A DNA stretch of 64,000 bases from Petasospora fabianii (lineage: Eukaryota; Ascomycota; Saccharomycetes; Phaffomycetales; Wickerhamomycetaceae). The first letter of the stretch is position 1, and each line of letters opens with the position of its first letter. Location of the stretch: the NCBI GenBank assembly GCA_022641835.1, contig CP048717.1, forward strand, positions 310,001 to 374,000. The letters run 5' to 3'. Of the stretch, positions 39,785 to 49,399 are shown in pieces. The position numbers and the translations under genes were made by a program. Below the pieces are notes generated by a model. It was not told where the DNA came from. It was given only the letters and a program-made list of their open reading frames with translations, and ran no database searches.

Positions 39785-40256
39785 ATGTGATTGATGGTCT
39801 GCCTATTGTCCTCCCCATCCATATGTCTTGTCCCTCTTTTGTGCGGTTTGTTATTTCTTCTTGTCCCTTTTGCTAATGATACATTTTGAAAACATCAAAT
39901 CCAACAAAAAAAAAAGTTTTTGTCTCTGTCCAACTATACACTACACACACATACAACATTTCCGAAAACTACAAAATCCAAAAAAGAGTACGTCCAAAAG
40001 TTGTTGTTTTTCTTGTTCTATTTTTTTCCGTCTCTCTTCTTTGTTACTATTGCTTAAGCAACTTGCGTTCGATTTTAATACTGCTGCTATCTTTCGCATT
40101 CGCTTCTTGAATTATGAATCAATACGGCTATCGCTAACCATGGTCGTCTACCATTATATACTGCCATTGAGTCTCAATTTTAATACATTAGAAATTGTAA
40201 AAAGGCCCGAGTTGTTATAACTTTGGTGTCGCCTCAAATCACGACCGTAGTAACTA
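39785..40256. other. Convergent intergenic region CLG1/CTF3
   Basis: 472 bp, very T-rich on the plus strand, as expected for 3' flanks of converging genes. Frames of 74-130 codons here are T-tract artefacts (Phe/Leu/Ser rich). Confidence 0.6.
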
Positions 40257-42338
40257 TCATCTCTTCCCCAACAGACTCTTCATGTGATTGAAGAGCAAAT
40301 CGGAGACACCAACGTAACCGATTTTCTCCAACTCTTTCAGTACTTCAATTCTCACATCTTCAGCTGTAGAAATACTTAACCACTTGACATCTGGGTCATC
40401 AATTAGCTCTTGCGCAGAGCTCAAACTGAGTGGTCCTTCATGTCTCGTTGAGCACTCAGTATCCTTGTCCTCAAGTGCACGGACAATATCAGCACTGTAT
40501 GATGCAAATGCTGGTGAGTGATGCAAGTTGAATAATGATTTGAAAGTGGTGTGTGAGTCGAATATTGGAAGCATCGATGTAAATGATGAGGTAAATTCTG
40601 GCGTCATGCCAAATGCAGTGGTGGAGGAGCGTGGGATGTCAAAGGCCTTATTACGCCATATCAAGTTGCAGATGTCAACGACATATGAGTTGTGAAGATT
40701 GGTAAAATGCAGTACCTTTTCGGAATTTCCACCGTTCTTGATAATGTTTTTGGCAAAGTTGAGATGAGCACAGACAGATGAGAAGACGATTGGATCATCG
40801 AGGAAGATTAGGGTGTACATGAGGGGAGGAGGGAGTACGACATCATCCACATCTAATACATATTCTGGCGCAAGCTGTAGCGTATGGATCAGTCGACATG
40901 TGGAAAGAGCAAGTTTTCGGTTCAACTGAGATGACTTGAGTTTTGTTGGAATTGGTCTGATTGCACCTTGAAAGGCGTCGATGAGGGCCTTGGAGCCCTC
41001 GTCATTGGTCTTTATGGATCGATAGCAGTTAGTCAGGACTCTGGTGAGAGCATCAAGGTATCCAGAGCACCATTCATCAGGCATTTTTGGGAGCAATCCG
41101 CTGTATAAGGGGCCAATAATAGTCAGATAGTCAATGTTCTCCAGTGTGATTCTCGAGATGAAGTCCCATAGGTAATCGGAGAGATGCGGCATGGCTGTCA
41201 CAACCTCTTCATTGCTCAAGAACTCTTCAACTATACTAGATCTTAAATCACCAGTTGTTTCAACATAATTCACAATCATTGAGAGGAAATCTTTTTGTTG
41301 AGAGGTCTTCATGAACTGCAATTCCTCGAAAGAATTGACCATCCACTCGTCAAAACGCAAAAAGTCCACATCGCTGCCTTTCAGGACAAATGCAAGTAGT
41401 GACAAACCAGTGGGATCAAAAAGAGTGCTCTCAAAGCTTGTAGGAGACTCAATCTTATCCAACTTTTTGACTAACTGATGAGCATCTTGAATATTGTGAG
41501 CATGTGGTAGACTCAAAGAGCTGGTGAAGTCGGCCGAGGCTGATATGGCCTGGCCCTTAGTGGCTCCAAATCCTGGTGTTCTTCCCTGATAACCTTCTAT
41601 TGCCCCATCTTTATCAACTCTGAACGTGCGCAGCTTCTCGACATACTCTTCACTGCCCCTTCTCAATCTCTTATGTCTACTCTTTGGAATATGCACAAGT
41701 ACCAGATCCGGTCTATACTCCTGGTACAAGGATATGAGCGTTCTCACACCGTCAGATCCGGGATCCTTGGATAGGACTTCCTGTAGTCTTCGGACTCTAA
41801 CTTCAGTAACGTGCTGCTTTCTCGTTGTGATGGCTAGCAGTTGGGAGAGGTTCTCACGGAGGTATTCGTACTCGAGCAGATGGAAGAGGACGCCATAAGA
41901 TCTTGTGAATACATTATTGTCTTCAGCGTATGGAACAATGGCAATCAGCCATTGTATGAGTGGAGTTTGAAATTGATGGGATAGTTTTGGTTTCGCAGCC
42001 TTGTATGGGGATATTCCGAGTGTGTTGATGATGGTGTATATGACTGTTGTGGGGACTTTAAATCTGAAAAAGATATGAGACTTGATGATGTGGGACCGTT
42101 GGCTAAGTGAGAGTTTGATATTCGAGTCACAGAGAACCTTTATAAGCGATTCAAGTGACTCTAATGTGATTCCAGATTCATCTAGGGACATAGAGTCCAG
42201 TTGTTCGATAACTTTGAACGCGTCATGCTTGCCTGTGCAATGTGTTAGATGTGTCTTAGTGGCACAATTAGGTGTATACTCGCCCTTTGAAAGCAGAGAT
42301 ATGATGTCAGTGATATCCTTGGGGCTAGAGTTCGTCAT
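40257..42338 (-). CDS. CTF3: Kinetochore protein Ctf3 / CENP-I (Mis6 family)
   Basis: 693 aa (S. cerevisiae Ctf3 733). All-helical HEAT-like protein with the Mis6 family core: SHIFFRFKVPTTVIYTII, NTLGISPYKAAKPKLSHQFQ, PLIQWLIAIVPYAEDN, YGVLFHLLEYEYLRENLSQL and LISLYQEYRPDLVLVHIP. It is part of the inner kinetochore CCAN/Ctf19 complex with Mcm16 and Mcm22. No zinc or ATP sites. CSR1 lies just upstream on the same strand, the same order as S. cerevisiae YLR380W-YLR381W. An MCB-containing palindrome lies about 90 bp upstream, consistent with G1/S transcription. Confidence 0.92.
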   Translation of the reverse strand: MTNSSPKDITDIISLLSKGEYTPNCATKTHLTHCTGKHDAFKVIEQLDSMSLDESGITLESLESLIKVLCDSNIKLSLSQRSHIIKSHIFFRFKVPTTVIYTIINTLGISPYKAAKPKLSHQFQTPLIQWLIAIVPYAEDNNVFTRSYGVLFHLLEYEYLRENLSQLLAITTRKQHVTEVRVRRLQEVLSKDPGSDGVRTLISLYQEYRPDLVLVHIPKSRHKRLRRGSEEYVEKLRTFRVDKDGAIEGYQGRTPGFGATKGQAISASADFTSSLSLPHAHNIQDAHQLVKKLDKIESPTSFESTLFDPTGLSLLAFVLKGSDVDFLRFDEWMVNSFEELQFMKTSQQKDFLSMIVNYVETTGDLRSSIVEEFLSNEEVVTAMPHLSDYLWDFISRITLENIDYLTIIGPLYSGLLPKMPDEWCSGYLDALTRVLTNCYRSIKTNDEGSKALIDAFQGAIRPIPTKLKSSQLNRKLALSTCRLIHTLQLAPEYVLDVDDVVLPPPLMYTLIFLDDPIVFSSVCAHLNFAKNIIKNGGNSEKVLHFTNLHNSYVVDICNLIWRNKAFDIPRSSTTAFGMTPEFTSSFTSMLPIFDSHTTFKSLFNLHHSPAFASYSADIVRALEDKDTECSTRHEGPLSLSSAQELIDDPDVKWLSISTAEDVRIEVLKELEKIGYVGVSDLLFNHMKSLLGKR

Positions 42339-42705
42339 TTATGCATTTATGCCTCTACTAAGCGATGTTGTCGAGGGCAAGTTGTCGTTTTGCAAACAAG
42401 TAAACGGAGGCAGCTGTAACTCTGACGCGTCAGATCGCTCCTCTGCTGCCCAACCTCAATCGCGCGCCATGGTCTTGATATCCTAACTGATTGCGTGCCA
42501 GTGTGCCAGCACGTAGCTGAAGGCCACTATAGAAGTCGGTAATCTACACATGTCTTCTGTCTTTACATGATACAAATGTATTAAGAACGGTGAGCTACTC
42601 ACCAATGTGAAATGTACAACCCGGTCTGTATCGAACCGGATGCAAGTCTCTCTAGAAATGCAAAAACAAAAAAACACTCAACAACATGTCTCATCATCAA
42701 AAACA
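42339..42705. promoter_or_regulatory. CTF3: CTF3 promoter / CSR1 3' flank
   Basis: 367 bp between two minus-strand genes; contains the TGACGCGTCA palindrome at 42423-42432. A sequence resembling a tRNA B box at about 42633-42645 was checked and rejected. Confidence 0.5.
42423..42432. promoter_or_regulatory. CTF3: TGACGCGTCA palindrome containing MCB (ACGCGT)
   Basis: ACGCGT, the MBF cell-cycle box, embedded in a perfect 10-bp palindrome, 85-95 bp upstream of the CTF3 start. MCB sites drive late G1 genes including many chromosome-segregation genes. Confidence 0.55.
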
Positions 42706-44052
42706 TCAAAAGTCTATAGGCAATGGTGCTTGGAGATTGACGCAGCCTGCTCTATCAAAGTTATTTTTAGTTCTGATGTATGGATCCAGCTTGATGTAGT
42801 TTTCAGCAAGTTTGACACCAACCTTACGCTTCTCGACCTTCCACTTATGACTTTCCTCAGCAGTCTTGGCTTCAATCCAGTTAACAGTTGCCTCGATATA
42901 TTCTTTGACAATTTCGGCACGTTCGGCTCTGATGGTATCTCTTGTCACAGTGTCATCAAGGAGCTTGTCGTCTTCTGGATTTGGTTCAATCCACTCTGGT
43001 TGGTAATCGTCTTCACCGCCAAGATCAGCAGAGATGTATTTTGTATCAACGTGTTCAGCAAGATCTTTGATGCTCTTGGTGAACACAATCTTGGATGCAA
43101 CGACTGGATCAAGAAGGTTCTTTACGACACTCCAAATTGGTGGGAAAATCCATGGTGCCTTGTGGATGAAGAGTTTCCCTAAGGACTCTGGATAGTGTGC
43201 TTCAAAGATACCAATCATAAAGTTGACAGGGCCATAGTCCATGTTGGCCATTGTGAATCCAGTCATGTCGAAAATGATGGATGCAGAGTCTGATGGCTCC
43301 TGGAGGGCAAGTCTCATGATTTCAATAACGAGTAATGTATACTTTTCCAAGTCTTTAGGTGTCTGCTTCTTAGCATTGTGAAGTCTTGGTCTAATGACAA
43401 CAATAGGACGACCAGCCTTATCAACACCACGGAAGTATGCCTTGTTTAGTTGCATCTGCAAGATGAAGCCATCCTCTTTATTTTCAAATGGTATTCTGTC
43501 ACCGTCCCAAAGGATCTGATCAACATTAGCCTCTTTGAGTCTCCAGTGAAGCGTGTTAGCAAACATCGCCAGTGACTTGTCAACGTCCCATTTACGAGCA
43601 CGAACGAATCTAAGAAGCAAGTTGTCCGGTGTATCGGTTCTCAACATGTTCCAGAAGTTGTCGGCAATTTGCTGAGGCTCCAAGTCTTTGAGCGCGTCGT
43701 GGATCAACTTTGAGTTGTAAGTCTCCTCCACGGACTCACGCGTTCTGGTTGTGGTGAGGGAGAGACCATCGTGATCAGTAGACTTTGTCTTCTTGTGGCC
43801 CTTGCGGAACATACCAAAACGCTTCTTCTTACCGCTCTTTTCAGAGTGCTCAGAGGCCTTAGAGGCCTTGGAGGCCACGGATGCACTGGTGGCGGAACGC
43901 GCCACGGAGGCAGCGGGCGTGACAGGGACACCCCAGAACTTAAGCAGATGGGTCCAGACGTCCTTGAGTCTGGCCTCCTGATCAGCAGTGAGTGTCTCGA
44001 AGTGACCCGGGGCAGTAGAGACAGTCATTGTGTGTATGTTGCTAGCGCTCAT
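42706..44052 (-). CDS. CSR1: Sec14-like phosphatidylinositol transfer protein Csr1
   Basis: 448 aa from ATG 44052 (S. cerevisiae Csr1 408). The N-terminus LTADQEARLKDVWTHLLKFW matches [20 protein letters not shown] of Csr1. A basic, Ala/Ser-rich insert of about 50 residues follows, then the CRAL-TRIO N region (FVRARKWDVDKSLAMF) and the lipid-binding domain. In that domain IVVIRPRLHNAKKQT, DMTGFTMANMDYGPVNF, IFEAHYPESLGKLFIHKAPW and LDPVVASKIVFTK are nearly identical to Csr1. It transfers phosphatidylinositol and influences phospholipase D and lipid homeostasis. The insert of SVASKASKASEHSEKSGKKK type is absent from the S. cerevisiae protein. Confidence 0.95.
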   Translation of the reverse strand: MSASNIHTMTVSTAPGHFETLTADQEARLKDVWTHLLKFWGVPVTPAASVARSATSASVASKASKASEHSEKSGKKKRFGMFRKGHKKTKSTDHDGLSLTTTRTRESVEETYNSKLIHDALKDLEPQQIADNFWNMLRTDTPDNLLLRFVRARKWDVDKSLAMFANTLHWRLKEANVDQILWDGDRIPFENKEDGFILQMQLNKAYFRGVDKAGRPIVVIRPRLHNAKKQTPKDLEKYTLLVIEIMRLALQEPSDSASIIFDMTGFTMANMDYGPVNFMIGIFEAHYPESLGKLFIHKAPWIFPPIWSVVKNLLDPVVASKIVFTKSIKDLAEHVDTKYISADLGGEDDYQPEWIEPNPEDDKLLDDTVTRDTIRAERAEIVKEYIEATVNWIEAKTAEESHKWKVEKRKVGVKLAENYIKLDPYIRTKNNFDRAGCVNLQAPLPIDF

Positions 44053-44512
44053 GCTCAATGAAAGAAGAAGAGTTGCGGGTTGCGAAGAGATGTTTTTTTA
44101 AAGCACCGGCCGAGAGAAGATGTCAACAAAAAAGCTGAAAAGTCGGGTCGCGTCTACAATAACGATGTCCCCACCAACTCGCACAGCCCCCTGTCCTGCC
44201 GTATAGCTCATGCGACAGATGTTGAGCTCTGGAGATAATATTTGCGCACGCCAGTCCGTTGGCACCCTGCTTTGCCCGTCTTGCCCGCAACCTTCGGTCG
44301 CCAACGGCTGTCAACGGTCGCATGCGCCCGTACTTCTCTTGTCTTCTCGTCTCTTCCCGTAGTACCCAACAAGCGGTCGCGCGTACGTATTAACGCTTCT
44401 CTCTCTGCTTGTTAATGAACAGAGCCATCGGGTTCCTGTAGTTGAAGTGGTGAGAGTTTATCTACATATACCCAGCTCTACGCTTCTCTTCCGAAAGCAG
44501 TCTGTTCATTGC
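44053..44512. other. CSR1 promoter / VAM7 3' flank
   Basis: 460 bp between two minus-strand genes. GC-rich at about 44190-44390. No gene or motif called; the minus-strand frames at 44098-44323 are unconvincing. Confidence 0.5.
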
Positions 44513-45541
44513 TCACGTAAACTTCCCCACCCGCTTCTGGGCGTAGTGTAGCTTGTTCCCGACCCGGTCAACCTCACCATCAAGCTCATCGAGCAGCTCA
44601 TTCTGTAACTGCAGCTCCTCATTGATGGCCACGGCCAGTTCCTTCTGCTTGCGGATAACGGATCCGAGTTGTTCCAACTCCTGGTCCTGATTCTTGAAGT
44701 CCTGCTTTTGCATCTGTAGCAGTTGCTGATTATCTTGACCCCTCGTGCGCTCAGTCTCCTGGGGCTCACCAATTACACGTCCTTTAAACAACTGTTTCTT
44801 GGTCTGTTGGAGTGGAGTCTTGTACATGGCAAGACTTTCGCTTGGATTTGAAGAGACACTTGAAAGCAACACCTCTAAATCACGATGCTCTCTCTCTAAT
44901 GAATTCAACAACTCCAATCTTCTCTTTGCCTCTCCGGATCCAATGACCCCCTCCTTAGTCACCACCTCCAAACCTTTCTTTAATCCTTCAAACCTGGCCC
45001 TTCCTAGAATCAAACCCTTTCTTGCCTCACCGGAATCGACAAATATCTTCGATCTCGCCTCCTGAAACGTTGCCTTTGTCTCCCTGATAGTATCGATCCA
45101 TATCGTAACATCAGTGATGGGTTCATCATTCTTCGTGGAACTCAAGGTCCATGCAGCATTGACCCTTTCCTTCGTCGCTTCACTCGTATTAGAGAATGCA
45201 CCTGGTGGCAAGTTAAGAAATTCACGGAATGGTAATGATTTCTTCCATTTGATATTGACTTTATCATTGATAGCATCCTGTAGAAACTTCTCAAGTTCAA
45301 TCCGCCTCTCTTCAGCTAGTCGTTTATCAGACACCGTCTTTCGAAGGAAAGTCTTCTTTGGGAAAGGGTATGGTATCTTATCTGAATATAAAGACTCCAA
45401 TTCATTTCGAAGAGTTGAAAAATCTGTGTATCGCTTCTGAAGTGTAAATGACCGCGTGCCGGTCTTCACGAGAATGTGATAAATCGTGTACTTCCCATCA
45501 TCACTCGTCGATGTATGCGTCACGTTGACTTGCACATCCAT
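44513..45541 (-). CDS. VAM7: Vacuolar Qc-SNARE Vam7 (PX domain)
   Basis: 342 aa (S. cerevisiae 316). The PX domain covers residues 1-115 (YTIYHILVKTGTRSFTLQKR, PYPFPKKTFL, RRIELEKFLQDAI, REFLNLPPGAF) and binds PI3P. A middle helical region precedes the C-terminal SNARE motif at about 280-340 (QKELAVAINEELQLQNELLD), whose ELQLQN supplies the ionic-layer Gln. There is no transmembrane segment, as in S. cerevisiae Vam7. It acts with Vam3, Vti1 and Nyv1 in vacuole fusion downstream of Ypt7, which Mon1 (25812-27479) activates. The codon for the first Leu of NELLD is CTG, a core SNARE layer position, supporting CTG = Leu. Confidence 0.95.
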   Translation of the reverse strand: MDVQVNVTHTSTSDDGKYTIYHILVKTGTRSFTLQKRYTDFSTLRNELESLYSDKIPYPFPKKTFLRKTVSDKRLAEERRIELEKFLQDAINDKVNIKWKKSLPFREFLNLPPGAFSNTSEATKERVNAAWTLSSTKNDEPITDVTIWIDTIRETKATFQEARSKIFVDSGEARKGLILGRARFEGLKKGLEVVTKEGVIGSGEAKRRLELLNSLEREHRDLEVLLSSVSSNPSESLAMYKTPLQQTKKQLFKGRVIGEPQETERTRGQDNQQLLQMQKQDFKNQDQELEQLGSVIRKQKELAVAINEELQLQNELLDELDGEVDRVGNKLHYAQKRVGKFT

Positions 45542-45809
45542 TGTATCGACACAAATTCTTTAATAAACCTTTATGCCTATGTCCTGAATAAAGCAGCTGT
45601 GGCTCTTTACTCCTTGATAAGAATCTACATTCAGTTCCCCCCTAAGGTCTCCACATCCCAAAAAACTCACAGTCAGCGAAAAATGGGTTATGCAGCCCCG
45701 ACCGCGCTAGCGCTTATGAGTTCAATCCCTTGTGGAAATCGTTGCCACTATAACTACACCTTACAACTCTTGCCGCCCTGCCAATTGCCACATCCCGACT
45801 TTCCTCACC

Positions 45810-48800
45810 ATGTCCTCCACTGATTTCAAGGGAGCTGATAAGAAGCTAACGGACATTAACTCCAAGTTCCGAGACTCAGATCCGGACTTGCGTTTTATGG
45901 CTCTCAGCGATCTTCAGAAGCTCCTAACTGAACATAGTCTTATCATCAACAAAGTCAACACTTACTCCACGCCAATCGTCAAGCTTCTACTCGAGGCCCT
46001 TCAAGATCCTAACTCAGATGTCCAGAACCAGGCATTGAGATGCTTCGAGCCGCTCGTTGGTACTATCACAGATGAAGAAACTCTCTTCATGGTGACAAGA
46101 CTTAACGCCTCCCAGACAAACACCAATTCCATTACAACCACTATCCAAACAATGGCCATCAGTGAGATCTTGAAGTATCTGAACTTGAAGCATGCATCAA
46201 GTGGTACCAAAATCGTTGACAGTCTTCTCCCTTCAATGATTGGCAATAATCAAAAGATTGAATCCCTGGACTCCATCGAAATTCTCACAGATATCGTCAA
46301 GAACTTGGGGACGACCATTTCAGATGATCAGCTTACTACCATTTATGGCGTACTCGTCAATACCATCTTTAATGCTGAAAACATCATTGCTAAAAAGGCC
46401 ATCACTTGTTTGGGTCTTCTCGCATCCCAATTCAACAATGAACAGTTCAAGAATGTCATCGAGCTGATCTCCAATACGCATGGCTCCTCCTACGAAAGCA
46501 TTAGTAGGGCATTATTGACATACATCTCATTGGCTAATGCCGATGTTACCCAACTGGTTTCTTTCTTGGACTATTTGTTCCAATTCGCTGTGACGCATCT
46601 ATACCTTGAGGATGATGAGATCAGTGATGATCAAACCAAGATTGATGAAGTTCGTTTCGATGCTTTGCATTTGATCGGTGTGTTGTTGAAAGTTGGTACT
46701 CCTGCCTCTAAGTTCATTGCTCAGATCTTGGAGATTGTCAAGAAGTTCTTGGTCTATGATCCTTATAACAATATGATGGATGATGACGATGAGAACGACT
46801 TCTCTGATCCAGAGTTCTCTGATGAGGAGTATGACGACGTTGATGACCAGAGTGATGACAATACTTGGAAGCTCCGTAAGGAGTCCTCAAAGCTTGCATC
46901 CACCATCGTTTTGATCTTCCCAAACACTTTGTTGCAAATCTACACTTCTGGTATCTTCGAGGCTGTACTCAAATCCATCTCTGACTCTTCTGATGCTGTT
47001 GCCTTTGAAAACATCAAGACTTTGGACACTTTGGTCCAGGCATCCTTGACTTCCACCAGTTTCAGATCAAGCCGTAAAAGAACAAGCTCAGATGTTACAA
47101 TGGCAGACACTCACGATCCGTCTTCCTATTTGAGCAAATTCAGATCATCCATTGTTCAGAAGTTTATCAAGGAGCTTAATGGTTCAAAGGGTAATACACT
47201 AAACAAGTATAACGAGTTCCTCAACTTCTTCCAGAGCTATAGCAATCTCGAGGATAGCTTAAAACCATTGCTTGCATGCATCAGACAACATAACTTTGGT
47301 CTTAATCTCGATTTGTTAACGTTTTACTCCGCCGTCCTGCGCGATAACAGATTGGAAAACTTTGGTGATGAGTTCCCACACATTATTGAGATCGTTAACA
47401 GCGGATTGGTTAGCAAAAACCATATCAGTATCACAAACTCCATCGGAACCGCCATAGACCTTTTGGATTTGTCTTACAACGACGCACTCACCAATTCCAT
47501 CATCGAGATTGCTTCCTCTAACAAGAATGACAGTGGTATCAGAAATACCGCCATCGCATGCCTAGGCCAGCTCAAGTCGTTGCCAGACTCCAAGGTTGTT
47601 GAAATCTTGAACTTATTCGTGGAGACATTGAAGTATGAACCAATTGTGGTGCAGACTGCTGAATCTATCACGTCGATAGCTGAAACGTATGGTTCCAAGA
47701 TTAACTGTTCTGTCATGGAAGACATTATCAACTCATACAAGGGTCTTCTCAGTAATGTGAGTTACTTCTCTGTGGTCATTGACTCGTTGGTTATTGTCTC
47801 CACTGTGGTTCCTGTCGACGCCTCAGTTGGTGATTTGTTGCTTCAGTGGTTCGAAAAGGGCACTCATCAATCTCAAATCTTGAGAATCTTATCACATCTT
47901 GACTTTGATAAGCAAAAGCTAACGGAGATCTTCTTACAAGCATCCTCTACCGGCGAAGTTGAGGAGACTGCATTGATGGATGTCTCAATCAAGATTGGCC
48001 CTCAACTAATCCCCACATTGGAACAGAACAGTGATAACGACATGAACATCAAGATTTTGGCCAACGTTGTCTCTCACTATCAGTTGACCGATTATGTGTC
48101 CCAGAGAGAAGCCGATCTACTTGCTCACAATAACGTTGCTCTCAACTTGAAGTTCTTGGGCTATGTTGGTGAGACTCTTGACTTGTCAGTTACCGTGGAG
48201 CAGTTGATGAAGTTTTTCGATGACGAAGATACCAAGATCTACGCTGCAGAGACTATTGGTAACGTTGCTGCAAAAGACAGTACCAAGTACCTTCCAGAGT
48301 TTTTGAACATGGTTAAAAACCAAACGGATCGCTACTTGTTGCTTGTGTCAATCAAACAGATCTTGAAGAAAGACACAACATTGACGCATGAGATGTACAG
48401 TGCCGTCTGGGATACCATGATAACCATTTGCCAGGAGGAGTCTACCACCTCCGATGAGAGTCTTAAAAGAGTCATCTCCCATAACATTGGTCTTATACTT
48501 GTCAAGAACAACGACTCAAACTTCTTTTACACAAAGGCTTCCGACCTTTTGGACTCTGGTTCTAATGCTGTCGTGTACATCATTGTGGCTGCTATCAAGT
48601 TCATCTTGGCTTATGATGACATTGTCTCGATGGACTTGATTGACACCTTCTTGATTAAAGCTTTCAATAAGATTGCATCTGATGACTTACCAGTGAAACA
48701 GGTTGCCATGATCACGTTGATCACTGCACTCAACAACCAGTTTACCAACCTCACTCCATACTTGCCAAGAATCTTGCCAAACATCTATAACGAGTTGGCC

Positions 48801-49196
48801 ACGAGAAAAGAGTTCCAGGAGACTATTCAGATTGGTCCATTCAAGCACAAGATTGACAAAGCCTTGGAAGTGAGAAAAAATGCTTTTGAGCTGTTGTACA
48901 AGCTGACTTTGAACCATGCTGTTTTGAAGAACGTTGACTTCAATGAGATCCTTGCTGTTGTCGTTGAGCACGGTTTGAAGGCTGATATCATTTCCATCAG
49001 TTCCTTGGTGATTATGAAGTTGCTGGAGTTTGACGATGTTGTCTTGAGTGACGAGAATAAGGAACTGTTGAACAGTGGTATTAGTAAGATCTTGCTTGCG
49101 ATTAAGAAGAAGGAGGATCAAGGTAAGGATTCTAAGGAAGAGCAGGAGACAAAGAATACGCTCTTGACTTTGAGAAACACTGTCTTCCCATCTTGA
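45810..49196 (+). CDS. Cullin-associated protein CAND1/TIP120, full length
   Basis: 1128 aa from ATG 45810; the upstream extension starts with GTG and is rejected. HEAT repeats run through the protein, beginning DLRFMALSDLQKLL, with the family's acidic insertion (DDDDENDFSDPEFSDEEYDD) near residues 323-355. The C-terminal TIP120 domain (YLPRILPNIYNELATRKEFQ, IQIGPFKHKIDKALEVRKNA, FELLYKL) is intact. CAND1 binds un-neddylated cullins and exchanges F-box receptors on SCF. S. cerevisiae has only the short, divergent Lag2 (about 660 aa), so a complete CAND1 is a lineage marker. It may act on SCF complexes built with the F-box protein at 18807-19877 (inference). It diverges from VAM7 over 268 bp. 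Confidence 0.93.
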   Translation: MSSTDFKGADKKLTDINSKFRDSDPDLRFMALSDLQKLLTEHSLIINKVNTYSTPIVKLLLEALQDPNSDVQNQALRCFEPLVGTITDEETLFMVTRLNASQTNTNSITTTIQTMAISEILKYLNLKHASSGTKIVDSLLPSMIGNNQKIESLDSIEILTDIVKNLGTTISDDQLTTIYGVLVNTIFNAENIIAKKAITCLGLLASQFNNEQFKNVIELISNTHGSSYESISRALLTYISLANADVTQLVSFLDYLFQFAVTHLYLEDDEISDDQTKIDEVRFDALHLIGVLLKVGTPASKFIAQILEIVKKFLVYDPYNNMMDDDDENDFSDPEFSDEEYDDVDDQSDDNTWKLRKESSKLASTIVLIFPNTLLQIYTSGIFEAVLKSISDSSDAVAFENIKTLDTLVQASLTSTSFRSSRKRTSSDVTMADTHDPSSYLSKFRSSIVQKFIKELNGSKGNTLNKYNEFLNFFQSYSNLEDSLKPLLACIRQHNFGLNLDLLTFYSAVLRDNRLENFGDEFPHIIEIVNSGLVSKNHISITNSIGTAIDLLDLSYNDALTNSIIEIASSNKNDSGIRNTAIACLGQLKSLPDSKVVEILNLFVETLKYEPIVVQTAESITSIAETYGSKINCSVMEDIINSYKGLLSNVSYFSVVIDSLVIVSTVVPVDASVGDLLLQWFEKGTHQSQILRILSHLDFDKQKLTEIFLQASSTGEVEETALMDVSIKIGPQLIPTLEQNSDNDMNIKILANVVSHYQLTDYVSQREADLLAHNNVALNLKFLGYVGETLDLSVTVEQLMKFFDDEDTKIYAAETIGNVAAKDSTKYLPEFLNMVKNQTDRYLLLVSIKQILKKDTTLTHEMYSAVWDTMITICQEESTTSDESLKRVISHNIGLILVKNNDSNFFYTKASDLLDSGSNAVVYIIVAAIKFILAYDDIVSMDLIDTFLIKAFNKIASDDLPVKQVAMITLITALNNQFTNLTPYLPRILPNIYNELATRKEFQETIQIGPFKHKIDKALEVRKNAFELLYKLTLNHAVLKNVDFNEILAVVVEHGLKADIISISSLVIMKLLEFDDVVLSDENKELLNSGISKILLAIKKKEDQGKDSKEEQETKNTLLTLRNTVFPS

Positions 49197-49399
49197 TATG
49201 GTTGCGGAGTGCCATTTTATCTGTCTACAATTTGATGAATCGTCTATGAAACTTTAAAGTGTTGTAGCGCGTGTATATGTTTGCGTATCACATACCTACT
49301 TTGCATCTACGCTGATCTACGCTGCAGCAAAATGATGCAAGGGACATCGTTTTCTCAAATACAATTCAAACCAATCCAAGCCATTGTAGTACATAGGGT

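Noticed and set aside
39828-40220. 130-codon frame in the CLG1 3' flank
   Set aside because: T-tract driven Phe/Leu/Ser product between converging genes.
42633-42660. tRNA B-box-like TCGAACC near the CSR1 3' flank
   Set aside because: The T arm would need a 9-base loop and no A box or acceptor stem is present.
44098-44323. Minus-strand frames in the CSR1 promoter
   Set aside because: Short, overlapping in two frames, GC-rich sequence without protein features.
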